Source: 66-474 sp035695065
GTDB taxonomy: Bacteria; Pseudomonadota; Gammaproteobacteria; Xanthomonadales; Rhodanobacteraceae
Length of the DNA stretch: 17,002 nt
Reading direction: 5' to 3'
Assembly (NCBI GenBank): GCA_035695065.1
Contig: DASSEW010000046.1
Span: 1-17,002 of the forward strand
Below, one piece after another: positions 1 through 7,032 of this stretch (position 1 is the stretch's first letter; each line of letters begins with the position of its first letter). The notes beneath the pieces were generated by a model that ran no database searches, had not been told where the DNA came from, and saw only the letters and a program-made list of their open reading frames with translations. Position numbers and translations under genes: made by a program.

Positions 1-1536
1 GGCGATGTTGACCAGCTCGCGGTAAATGCCGGCGGACGCATTGCCGAAGGAGACCGTGTTGGCAGCGGTCGCCACCGAGCCCCAGCCGATGGCGGTGCTC
101 ATGGTGCCGCTGGCGACGGTGTCGCCGCCGATGGCGGATGCTTTCAGTCCGGAGGCATCGGCCTGGTAGCCCTCGGCCAGTCCGCCGACCTGGGTCGAGG
201 TGGCCAACGCGCCGATGGCGACGCTGTTCTGTCCCGGCGTGCTGGCGCGGAATCCGTTGGCGGTGGATCCGGCAGCGGTGGAGGTGCTTTCAACGCCGAT
301 GGCCGTGGAGTCGGTCTGGGTGGCTTGGGCGGCATCGCCGATGGCCATGGAGGCCGAACCCGACGCGGTGGTCTTCTCGTTGGCTTCGAAGGTGCCGTTG
401 CCATTGATGTCGAAGGCCGAGCCGATGGCGGTGCTGCCGGCGCCTGATGCTATGGAGTACGCGCCCAAAGCGAACGATTGTGCCGCCGTGGCTTGTGACT
501 GCGTACCAATGGCTGTGGCATTGGCTTGTGTGGCTTGCGCGACTGTTCCCAACGCGATCGATGAACTTCCGGAAGCGGTGGTGTGCTCGTTGGCGTCTAT
601 ATAGCCGTTGCCGTTCAAGTCAATTGCGCCGCCAATGGCTGTGCTGTAGTTGGCAGAAGCATGCGCATGGCTGCCTAGCGCCAGTGCTTGCGTGCCGACT
701 CCGTTGAAACCAGCGCTTGCAAGGTGCCCGATGGCTACGGAGGATTCGGAGCCCGCGTACGCGTTCACTCCCAAGGCGATGCTGCTTCTCCCTTTTGCGG
801 CGGAGTATGAGCCGAGAGCCGAACCACCGAAGCCTGATGCATACGCGTCCGTGCCCACGGCCGTGGCGCGAGCAGCGGCATTCGCTGACCTGCCGACGGC
901 AGTTCCGCTATAGCCACTTGCGCTAGCAAGGTAGCCCACGGCGGTATCGTCCAGAGCGGTTGCTTTGGCCCGCGCGCCGAGAGCCGTGCTCTCAGTGTAG
1001 GCGTTGGAGAAAACGCCGACCGCCACGGCGCCGCCTGCGGCACGGGCCGAGTCACCGACTGCCACTGCCGATCCGAACATGTGGGCGCTGGCGATGTAAT
1101 AGCCGGCGTAGGCATTGATTCCGATCGCCGTGCTAATTCCACTGAAAGCGCGTGCCTTCGCGCCGATGGCTGTACTATTGACCGTGGCAAAACTTTGGGC
1201 GCCCAAGGCTGTCGTGTAGTCACCGGCGGCATAGCTATTTGCCCCGAAAGCAGCAGCGTCCTTGCCGCTTGCCTTCGCAAGTGTCCCGCACGCATCCGTG
1301 TTTGTTCCACCTGCAGAGGCACCGGTCATCCCGCTGCAAACTTCCTGGGCTAGCAGGGGCATCGGCGCGACGCATGCGAGCATCAGTCCGAACGCCAGCA
1401 TGGTCCGGCGCAACGAGACCTTGCCCGTCGCACATCCCGATGAAGAACCCGCACTCTTGCTGCTCGCCAACTCCGACGCGACGACGACTTGGTGCAACGC
1501 GCGGTTCCAGACCAGGCTGTAGATTTTCTTGTTCAT
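1..1536 (-). CDS. Trimeric autotransporter adhesin (YadA-like), N-terminal part; C-terminal anchor lies outside the window
   Basis: The frame is open for 512 codons from the ATG at 1536 to the window edge. A GAGG motif lies 7 nt before the ATG. Residues 1-24 (MNKKIYSLVWN...) match the ESPR extended signal region of type V secretion proteins. A basic and hydrophobic segment at about 43-63 ends in PLLA, a likely signal peptidase site at A63/Q64. From about residue 90 on come many degenerate YadA head repeats of about 14 residues (AIG/ALG...A.A.G..S). The last residues (ANTVSFG...YRELVNIA) resemble the start of a YadA neck. Stalk and beta-barrel anchor must lie to the left of base 1. Trimeric surface adhesins bind host or abiotic surfaces and promote autoaggregation; the ligand here is unknown. 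Odd points: two EF-hand-like loops (D306-E317 and D376-E387) inside the head, and a cysteine pair (C67, C83) just after the signal peptide. Confidence 0.93.
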   Translation of the reverse strand, partial: MNKKIYSLVWNRALHQVVVASELASSKSAGSSSGCATGKVSLRRTMLAFGLMLACVAPMPLLAQEVCSGMTGASAGGTNTDACGTLAKASGKDAAAFGANSYAAGDYTTALGAQSFATVNSTAIGAKARAFSGISTAIGINAYAGYYIASAHMFGSAVAVGDSARAAGGAVAVGVFSNAYTESTALGARAKATALDDTAVGYLASASGYSGTAVGRSANAAARATAVGTDAYASGFGGSALGSYSAAKGRSSIALGVNAYAGSESSVAIGHLASAGFNGVGTQALALGSHAHASANYSTAIGGAIDLNGNGYIDANEHTTASGSSSIALGTVAQATQANATAIGTQSQATAAQSFALGAYSIASGAGSTAIGSAFDINGNGTFEANEKTTASGSASMAIGDAAQATQTDSTAIGVESTSTAAGSTANGFRASTPGQNSVAIGALATSTQVGGLAEGYQADASGLKASAIGGDTVASGTMSTAIGWGSVATAANTVSFGNASAGIYRELVNIA

Positions 1537-1596
1537 GGTGCGGCCTCGTTGAGTGGATGTTCAGTGGTGGGATGCAATGCAGCGATTCGGATGCGC

Positions 1597-1627
1597 AAAA
1601 AGAAAACCCGCCGGTTGGGCCGGCGGG
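1597..1627 (-). terminator. Rho-independent terminator reading leftward, in the adhesin leader
   Basis: On the minus strand an 8-bp all-GC stem (CCCGCCGG/CCGGCGGG, 5-nt loop) is followed at once by TTTTCTTTTT. The T tract lies only on this strand, so it acts on leftward transcription. It lies 60 nt before the adhesin start codon and about 360 nt after the MFS stop codon. It could end the efflux operon, act as an attenuator in the adhesin leader, or end a small unseen transcript. Confidence 0.85.
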
Positions 1628-1758
1628 CTTCGCGGAAACTGGAATTGAAAGGCGTGAGACGGGGGACGGCATGGCCGCGCGGCGCGAGAGCGAGTCCGAC
1701 GCATGCGCCGGCGGAGTCTTCGCAACGGAGCTGACAAATCCCGGCCACACCCATCGCC

Positions 1759-1777
1759 ATTCCGGCGACGCCGGAAT
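1759..1777. repeat. Short perfect inverted repeat, possible relic of a dispersed element
   Basis: ATTCCGGCGaCGCCGGAAT is a 9-bp perfect inverted repeat with a 1-nt spacer. The same ATTCCGG/CCGGAAT core occurs in the larger inverted element at 13661-13757, and a TCCGGAATGACG piece occurs near 11060. This suggests a fragment of the same repeat family. No T tract follows on either strand. Confidence 0.55.
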
Positions 1778-1989
1778 CGATTGAAGTCACGGCAAAGATC
1801 ACGAGACCGCTGACGCGGGCACGCGTTCTTCAGTGCAGCAATTCACGCAGCCGGTCCTACCGGGCGCAAATCGGGATGCGCTGATGCGTGCTTGGAACCC
1901 CCGTTCCTTTGTCCCCAGAGCTGCGACCCCGATCGCCGCTCAGCGCTGAACTTTAGCGATGCCGTGCCTCGCGCACAAGGCGAAGCGGG

Positions 1990-3543
1990 CTAATGCCCGC
2001 CGCCCGCGGCAGGACCGCCGCGGGATATGAAGGGCGGTTTGGCGAGCCAGATCACCGCGATCAATATCAGGATGATCCAGCCGAAGATGTAGAACAGGTT
2101 GTCGAAGGAAATCTGCACGCCCTGCTGCGAGATCGCGCCGTTGATGCTGGCGGCGAACTGTTGCACGTTGCCGCCGTTGTGCGCGATCCCGGCCTGCGTC
2201 TGCGGGTTGTAGGCGCTGATGTGCGTGGCGAGCGTGGCGTGCTGGGTCGCACCGCCGCGTTCCCAGAAATACGTGGTGATGGAAGCCGAGAAACTGCCGC
2301 CGAGCGAACGCACGAAGGTCATCAGTCCCGACCCCGCGGCGACTTCGCGTCCGGTCAAATCCGACAGCGCGATGGTGAGGATCGGCATGAAGAAGAATGC
2401 CACGCCGATGCCCTGGAGGAACTGCGCCATCGCGACGTGGTAGAAATCCACCTCGGTGGTGAATTCTGCGCGCAGGAAGCAGGTCAGGCCCATCATCACG
2501 AACGCGAACGAGGCCAGCCAGCGCAGGTCGAACTTCGTTCCGTATTTTCCGATGAAGAAGGTCAGCAGCACCGGCGCGATGCCGATCGGCGCGGTGGCGA
2601 GGCCCGACCAGATCGCGGTGTAGCCCAGCGTCTCCTGCAGCCACAGCGGCACAAGCAAGCCGATCGCGAAGAAGACGGCGTACGCCAGCACCATCGTCAG
2701 CGTGCCGGCGGAGAAGTTGCGATGCCGGAACAGGCGCAGGTTGACGATCGGGTCGCGGTCGGTGAGTTCCCAGATCAGGAAGATGCTCAGCGAAATCGCG
2801 GCGATGATCGCGAGCACGACGATGAAAGTGGACTGGAACCAGTCCAGTTCATTGCCCTTGTCGAGCAGCACCTGCAGCGAGCCCACGCCGAGGATCAGCG
2901 TGACGAGGCCGACATAATCCATGCGCGGCCGCTCGATGTGCTCCGGTCGGCCGCCGAGCTGCGCGGCGATCACCGCGCTGACGGCAATGCCGATCGGCAC
3001 GTTGATGAAGAAGATCCATTCCCACGAATAATTGTCGGTGATGTAGCCGCCCAGCACCGGCCCCGCGATCGGCGCCACGACCGTCACCATGGCGAGGATC
3101 GCCAGCGCCATGCCGCGCTTTTCGTGGGGATAGATGGAAACCAGCAAGCTTTGCGTCAGCGGGTACATCGGGCCGGCGACGGCGCCCTGGATCGCGCGGA
3201 ACAGCACCAGCATGGTGAGGCTGGTCGAAAGCCCGCACATCAGCGATGCGATCGAGAACAGCAGCGTCGACCAGACGAAGGTCTTCACTTCGCCGAAGCG
3301 GCGCGACAGGAAGCCTGTGAGCGGCAACGCGATCGCGTTGGCGACGGTGAACGAGGTGATCACCCATACCGATTGGTTCTGGCTGGCGCCGAGGTTGCCG
3401 GCGATCGTCGGTAGCGACACGTTGGCGATCGTGAGGTCCAGCACCTGCATGAAGGTGCCGAGCGACAGGCCGATCGTCGCCAGCGGCAGGCTGCGCGGGC
3501 GGAATTCGCCGAATGAAGTGGGTTGGGCGGGAGTCGAGGCCAT
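1990..3543 (-). CDS. DHA2-family MFS multidrug efflux pump, EmrB/QacA type
   Basis: This 517-residue inner membrane protein has the length and about 14 hydrophobic segments of the DHA2 (EmrB/QacA) drug:proton antiporters. Family motifs are visible: D36 in LDLTIANVSLP in TM1, motif A (GFLSRRFGE, about 77-85), the R116 region (LFRAIQG, motif B) and motif C (PIAGPVLGG, about 158-166). The ATG at 3543 (MASTPAQP...) is preferred over the upstream one at 3630 because the extra residues are basic, unlike the family, and derive from the repeat-bearing spacer; AGAGAG lies 10 nt upstream. It is the last gene of the marR-OMF-emrA-emrB operon and would exchange protons for drugs, passing them to the fusion protein and outer membrane channel. 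The drug range cannot be read from the sequence. Confidence 0.93.
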   Translation of the reverse strand: MASTPAQPTSFGEFRPRSLPLATIGLSLGTFMQVLDLTIANVSLPTIAGNLGASQNQSVWVITSFTVANAIALPLTGFLSRRFGEVKTFVWSTLLFSIASLMCGLSTSLTMLVLFRAIQGAVAGPMYPLTQSLLVSIYPHEKRGMALAILAMVTVVAPIAGPVLGGYITDNYSWEWIFFINVPIGIAVSAVIAAQLGGRPEHIERPRMDYVGLVTLILGVGSLQVLLDKGNELDWFQSTFIVVLAIIAAISLSIFLIWELTDRDPIVNLRLFRHRNFSAGTLTMVLAYAVFFAIGLLVPLWLQETLGYTAIWSGLATAPIGIAPVLLTFFIGKYGTKFDLRWLASFAFVMMGLTCFLRAEFTTEVDFYHVAMAQFLQGIGVAFFFMPILTIALSDLTGREVAAGSGLMTFVRSLGGSFSASITTYFWERGGATQHATLATHISAYNPQTQAGIAHNGGNVQQFAASINGAISQQGVQISFDNLFYIFGWIILILIAVIWLAKPPFISRGGPAAGGGH

Positions 3544-3560
3544 TCGAAAGAATCTCTCTG

Positions 3561-3589
3561 GACGCGGATCAGCACGGATGGACGCGGAT
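3561..3589. repeat. 29-bp repeat with phased GCGGAT units, copy A
   Basis: This segment matches 14480-14508 at 26 of 29 positions. Each copy holds three GCGGAT-like hexamers spaced 10 bp apart (the middle one is ACGGAT here). Both copies lie just to the left of a GTAG-type repeat pair, 28 bp away here and directly abutting in the other copy. Confidence 0.75.
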
Positions 3590-3617
3590 CGGGAACAAGT
3601 TCTCCGTGTTGACCCAA

Positions 3618-3676
3618 GTAGGGCGGGCATTGCCCGCCGCCGCGCGATGTTCCGCGGCGGACATTGTTCGCCCTAC
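3618..3676. repeat. REP doublet (REPIN-like), copy 1, between emrA and emrB
   Basis: Two 21-bp arms in inverted orientation, each starting with GTAG at the outer end followed by a palindrome of the type GGCGGGCATTGCCCGCC, flank a 17-bp centre. Total length is 59 bp. Each arm can fold on itself or pair with the other. The right arm covers the emrA stop codon (TAG at 3675-3673 on the minus strand), so the element lies inside the efflux operon transcript. The GTAG tetranucleotide followed by a palindrome is the known form of REPs associated with RAYT transposases in Stenotrophomonas and relatives; no such transposase is in the window. Confidence 0.85.
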
Positions 3677-4884
3677 CTTTTGCCCGCCGGTGCCCCGCTG
3701 TTCTCCGCGATGATCTTGTTGATCAGCGCGTCGGCCTCGGCGTTGCTGCGTTCGTAGACGTCGGTGCTGAACACCGGCTTGGACGGCGACTGTTGCGACA
3801 GGATCGGACCGCTCTGGTTGTGCAGGTTCACGGTCACGTTCATCGAGAGGCCGATGCGCAGCGGGTGCTTCTGCAATTCGTCACCGTCCAGATTGATGCG
3901 CACCGGCAGGCGCTGCACGATCTTGATCCAGTTGCCGGTGGCGTTCTGCGCGGGCAGCAGCGAGAACGCGCTGCCGGTGCCGACGCCCAGACCTTCGATC
4001 TTGCCGTGGTAGGTGACGCCGCCGCCGTACAGATCGGACGTGAGCGTCACCGGCTGGCCGATGCGCATGTCGGTCAACTGGGTTTCCTTGAAGTTCGCGT
4101 CCACCCACACCTGCGTCAGCGGCACGACGGCCATCAACGGTGTACCCGGCTGCACGCGCTGGCCGACCTGCACCGAACGCTTGGCGACATGGCCGGACAC
4201 CGGCGCGACCAGCGTGTCACGCTGCAGGTCCAGGTACGCCGCGCGCACTTTCGCCGCGGCGGCGTCGACTTCCGGATGCGAAGCGACTTGCGTGTTTTCC
4301 ACCAGCGCGCGGGTGGTCGCGAGTTGGCCCTGCACCGCGGCCAGCGCGCTCTCCGCCGCGGTCAGCGCCTCGCGGGCGTGCGAGAGTTCTTCGGCGGAAA
4401 TCGCGCCTGTCCTGGCGAGGCCTTCGCGGCGTTTGTAGTCGGCGCGCGCCTGCGCCACGGCGACTTGGCGCGCGGCGACATCGGCTTGCGATGAACTCAC
4501 GCCGCTGTACAGCCCGCGCACTTTGCGCACGCTGGCGGCGAGATCGGCCTCCGCCTGCGCAAGCGCGACCTTTGCGTCGGAAGGATCGAGCTTGACCAGC
4601 GGCTGGCCTTCGCGCACGTAATCGTTGTCGTCGGCGGCGATGCTGACCACCGTGCCGGGAATCTGCGGCGTGATCTGCACCACGTTGCCGTTGACGTAGG
4701 CGTCGTCGGTGCTCTCGTACCAGCGCCCGACCAGGAAGTGATACAGCGCCCAGATGATGCCGATCACCACGATCAGGACGACCAGCCCGCGCAACAACCA
4801 GCGCCGGCGCACGTCGCGCCTGGCCTGCTTCTGCTCGCGCGCAGCCTGCTCTGGATCAACCGGAGGATGTTCTTGCGACGTCAT
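3673..4884 (-). CDS. EmrA/HlyD-family periplasmic membrane fusion protein of the efflux pump
   Basis: This 403-residue protein has the EmrA layout: a cytoplasmic basic N-terminus, one transmembrane helix at about 29-51 (WLLRGLVVLIVVIGIIW), then the first lipoyl half (STDDAYVNGN, PQIPGTVVSI, V.EGQPLVKLD), an alanine-rich helical hairpin at about 100-215 that should form a coiled coil, the second lipoyl half (APVSGHVAKRSVQVGQ), and a beta-barrel domain. It would link the MFS pump to the outer membrane channel in the periplasm. Its ATG overlaps the stop codon of the upstream channel gene (ATGA), which indicates translational coupling. The stop codon lies in a REP doublet, which separates it from the pump gene by 129 nt. 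Assignment to the family is firm; substrates are unknown. Confidence 0.94.
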   Translation of the reverse strand: MTSQEHPPVDPEQAAREQKQARRDVRRRWLLRGLVVLIVVIGIIWALYHFLVGRWYESTDDAYVNGNVVQITPQIPGTVVSIAADDNDYVREGQPLVKLDPSDAKVALAQAEADLAASVRKVRGLYSGVSSSQADVAARQVAVAQARADYKRREGLARTGAISAEELSHAREALTAAESALAAVQGQLATTRALVENTQVASHPEVDAAAAKVRAAYLDLQRDTLVAPVSGHVAKRSVQVGQRVQPGTPLMAVVPLTQVWVDANFKETQLTDMRIGQPVTLTSDLYGGGVTYHGKIEGLGVGTGSAFSLLPAQNATGNWIKIVQRLPVRINLDGDELQKHPLRIGLSMNVTVNLHNQSGPILSQQSPSKPVFSTDVYERSNAEADALINKIIAENSGAPAGKR

Positions 4885-6380
4885 TGTTTTTTCGCCTTGT
4901 CGTTCACTTGCGCGGCTGCCGCGCTGACGGAAGGAGTGTCACTGGAAGGTTCGAAACCGCCGCCCAGCGCTTCGATCAGTTGCACCGCGGCGCCTGCACG
5001 CTGGGTCTGCAGCGCGGCGAGCTTGCGCTCGGCGCCGATCAGGTTTTCGCGCACGGTGAGCGCTTCCAGGTAATTGCCCACGCCGCCGCGGTAGCGCTGC
5101 ATCGCCAGGTCATACGCTTCCGATGCGCTGGATTGCGCCTGCTTGTATTGCGCGATCTGCGCATCCAGCGCCTGCAACGCATCCACGCGTTGCGCGACCT
5201 GGTTGATCGCGGCGATCACCGTCTTGTTGTATTGCGCGACGGCGAGGTCGTACGCCGCGTCCTTCGCCGAAAGATTGGCGCGCAGCTTGCCGCCTTCGAA
5301 GATCGGCAGGCTCACCGCCGGTGCCACGCTGTACATGCCGGCTGCCGCCTGGAAGAGATTCTTGCCGGGACCCGCGATCAAGCCGGCCAGGGCCATGATG
5401 TTGACGTCGGGCAGGAAGGCCGCGCGCGCGGACTTGATGTCCTTCGCGGACGCTTCCACGTGCCAGCGCGCGGCGACCACGTCCGGCCGGCGGCCGAGCA
5501 GGTCGGCGGGCAAGGTCGAGGGCAATGCGATCGCGTTCGCCGGCAAGGGCTTGGGTGGCGTGATGTCCAGCGCGCGATCCGGGCCGCGGCCGAGCAGCAC
5601 CGCAAGTTCGATGCCGGAGGTGCGCACTTCGTTGTCGGCGGCGGCGGCTTGCGCCTGCGCCTGCGCGACCGCGGCATCGGCCTGGGTCTGCTGGAACTTG
5701 CTGTCGATGCCGGCCTTGAGTCGCTGCGTGGTCAGCTTGTCGAACGTCTGCGCGCGTTGCAGGTCGGCCTGCGCCAGGTCACGTTGCGTGTAGGCGTCGC
5801 CCAGCGCGGCGTAGGCGCCGACCACTTCGGCCGACAACATCAGGCGCGCGGCCCGCGATTCCACTTCCGCCGCGCGCGCATTGCCGAGCGCGGCTTCCCA
5901 CGCGGCGCGCTTGCCGCCCCACAGATCGAAATCCCATTTGAAATCGAGGATGCCGTACTTGGCGATGCCGAAGCTGCCGCCGAACGGCGCGGGCAGCAGC
6001 GTGGTCGGCAACTTCGCGCCGGCGACGCTGGCCATTCCGGTGAGGCTCGGCTTGCGCGCGGCATCCACGATGCCGGCCTGCGCGATCGCTTCGCGCGCAC
6101 GCGCATCCGCGATGGCGAGATCGGGGTTGCCGGCCAGCGCTTCGTCGACCAGTGCGTCCAGTTGCGGATCGCCGAAACTTTTCCACCAGTCGGATTTCGG
6201 CCACGCGGCGGCATCCACCTGCACGCCGTCCAGGCTGCGTTCGCTGTGCAGGGCGCTGCTGTCGAGCGCGTGACCCTGCGGCTTCAGCCCGTGCATGCTG
6301 GCGCAACCGGCCAGCAATGCGGCGGAAACAAAAACGGCAGGCAATGCGCCGAAGCGCGGGCGTAGTGAAGGCATGGGCAT
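4881..6380 (-). CDS. NodT-family outer membrane efflux lipoprotein (TolC-like channel)
   Basis: The 499-residue product starts with a lipoprotein signal ending in LLAGC (C26), followed by the typical RND/EmrAB outer membrane factor sequence: WWKSFGDPQLDALVDEALAGNPDL near the start, GRRPDVVAARW in the middle and YRGGVGNYLEALTVRENL near the end. Two repeated alpha/beta halves would form a trimeric barrel and periplasmic tunnel. Two in-frame ATGs, at 6380 and 6374, both place the lipobox well and neither has a clear Shine-Dalgarno. The start lies 11 nt after the marR stop, so coupling to marR translation is likely. A longer open frame reaches up to 6521 inside marR, but its extra residues are not signal-like. 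The C-terminal stop overlaps the emrA start. Confidence 0.93.
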   Translation of the reverse strand: MPMPSLRPRFGALPAVFVSAALLAGCASMHGLKPQGHALDSSALHSERSLDGVQVDAAAWPKSDWWKSFGDPQLDALVDEALAGNPDLAIADARAREAIAQAGIVDAARKPSLTGMASVAGAKLPTTLLPAPFGGSFGIAKYGILDFKWDFDLWGGKRAAWEAALGNARAAEVESRAARLMLSAEVVGAYAALGDAYTQRDLAQADLQRAQTFDKLTTQRLKAGIDSKFQQTQADAAVAQAQAQAAAADNEVRTSGIELAVLLGRGPDRALDITPPKPLPANAIALPSTLPADLLGRRPDVVAARWHVEASAKDIKSARAAFLPDVNIMALAGLIAGPGKNLFQAAAGMYSVAPAVSLPIFEGGKLRANLSAKDAAYDLAVAQYNKTVIAAINQVAQRVDALQALDAQIAQYKQAQSSASEAYDLAMQRYRGGVGNYLEALTVRENLIGAERKLAALQTQRAGAAVQLIEALGGGFEPSSDTPSVSAAAAQVNDKAKKQ

Positions 6381-6391
6381 GGGGATGGCGC

Positions 6392-6844
6392 TCAGGCCGA
6401 TTGGCGCAAGTTGTCGAGTACGCGTGAGAGCAACGACTGCAATTGCGTGCGTTCCTTTTCGGTGCTGCGGTCCAGCGCGCGTTCCGCCACGCGCTCGCCG
6501 CAGGCGTTGATGCGTTTCCACAGGGTGCGGCCGGATGCGGTGAGTTCAATGCGCAGCGCGCGGCGATCTTCGGGATCGGGCACGCGGCGCACGTAATCCT
6601 GCTGCTCCAGCTTGTCCAGCAAGCGGGTCAGCGCACCGGGATTGTGGTGCAGCAGCCGTGCCAGTTCGCCGGGGGTCATCGGGCCTTCGGTGCCGAGCTT
6701 CTTCAGCGCCACGTATTGCGTGAAGCCGAGTTCGAAGCCCTGGCGCGCGAGTTCCTGCTCGATGTGGGTGTGCAGCTCGGTGCGGATGCGACCGATCAGG
6801 CTGCACAGCTGGAACGGAGCGGGGGCGGTGGGCTTGCCGGACAT
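6392..6844 (-). CDS. MarR-family transcriptional regulator of the efflux operon
   Basis: This 150-residue protein has the MarR fold: N-terminal dimerisation helix, then a winged helix-turn-helix at about 56-102 (TPGELARLLHHNPGALTRLL, recognition helix around 68-80; wing with DPEDRRALRIELT), then C-terminal helices for dimerisation. Two cysteines (C14, C115) are present. MarR proteins usually repress their own operon and release DNA when they bind a drug or phenolic compound. First-gene position, followed by channel, fusion protein and pump, fits an autorepressor of the pump. The promoter carries two palindromes suited to a MarR dimer. No ribosome binding site precedes the ATG, and the -10 box is 7 nt away, so the mRNA may start at the ATG. 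Confidence 0.94.
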   Translation of the reverse strand: MSGKPTAPAPFQLCSLIGRIRTELHTHIEQELARQGFELGFTQYVALKKLGTEGPMTPGELARLLHHNPGALTRLLDKLEQQDYVRRVPDPEDRRALRIELTASGRTLWKRINACGERVAERALDRSTEKERTQLQSLLSRVLDNLRQSA

Positions 6845-6851
6845 GCGGCGC

Positions 6852-6879
6852 AGTATATCGCCTCAGCAATAGTTGTCAA
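6852..6879 (-). promoter_or_regulatory. Sigma-70-type promoter of the marR-efflux operon
   Basis: On the minus strand TTGACA (6879-6874, full consensus) and TATACT (6857-6852, 5 of 6) are separated by 16 bp. Only GCGCCGC lies between the -10 box and the marR ATG, which puts the expected transcription start at or next to the A of the ATG. The -35 box sits inside one of two palindromes. Confidence 0.8.
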
Positions 6880-6900
6880 GGCAACAGTTGTGGTGGCAAC
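6872..6900. promoter_or_regulatory. Tandem palindromic operators, probable MarR binding sites
   Basis: GTTGTCAAGGCAAC (6872-6885) and GTTGTGGTGGCAAC (6887-6900) are two 14-bp imperfect palindromes of the form GTTG-N6-CAAC, 15 bp apart start to start. The first covers the -35 box of the efflux promoter. Site size and place fit autorepression by the MarR protein; binding itself is inferred. Confidence 0.7.
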
Positions 6901-6925
6901 TTTGAAGCCGGATTGCAAGTGTCTT

Positions 6926-6939
6926 CCGGCACGTGTCGG
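6926..6939. promoter_or_regulatory. CACGTG-centred palindrome upstream of the pagL-like gene
   Basis: CCGGCACGTGTCGG is a 14-bp palindrome with one mismatch pair, in the space between the two divergent genes and about 95 nt before the pagL-like start. It could be an operator for the rightward gene. I see no clear -35/-10 pair near it. Confidence 0.25.
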
Positions 6940-7032
6940 CATCACGCCGCCTTGATAACGCGCGGGGGATGCTGGGAGCAGCCGTTTGGCAAGGCGATGA
7001 CGGGTTGCGGTTCCGCAAGGGAAGCCGGCGTG

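Larger units (their letters stand above)
1537..1989. other. Intergenic region between efflux pump gene and adhesin gene
   Basis: This 453-nt stretch holds no gene I can support. It contains a leftward intrinsic terminator (1597-1627), a perfect 9-bp inverted repeat (1759-1777) and the adhesin ribosome binding site. I found no convincing -35/-10 pair for the adhesin, either between the terminator and the start codon or upstream of it. A minus-strand frame from 1802 stays open down to a TGA that overlaps the adhesin ATG, but it reads through the terminator and has no family features. Confidence 0.6.

Noticed and set aside
202..621. The repeated GNG segments considered as RTX nonapeptide repeats
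   Set aside because: RTX needs tandem GGxGxDxxx units; here each site is a single 12-residue EF-hand-like loop in a YadA head.
1533..1802. An 89-codon minus-strand frame whose TGA overlaps the adhesin ATG (ATGA)
   Set aside because: The overlap looks like coupling, but the frame passes through the intrinsic terminator and has no recognisable domain or ribosome binding site; the overlap is probably chance.
1993..3414. A 473-codon plus-strand open frame opposite the MFS gene
   Set aside because: Charged, low-complexity product typical of the antisense of a GC-rich membrane protein gene; the minus strand encodes a clear DHA2 pump.
4884..6365. A 493-codon plus-strand open frame opposite the outer membrane channel gene
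   Set aside because: Arginine/glutamine-rich shadow with no family features; the opposite strand encodes a full NodT-type lipoprotein.
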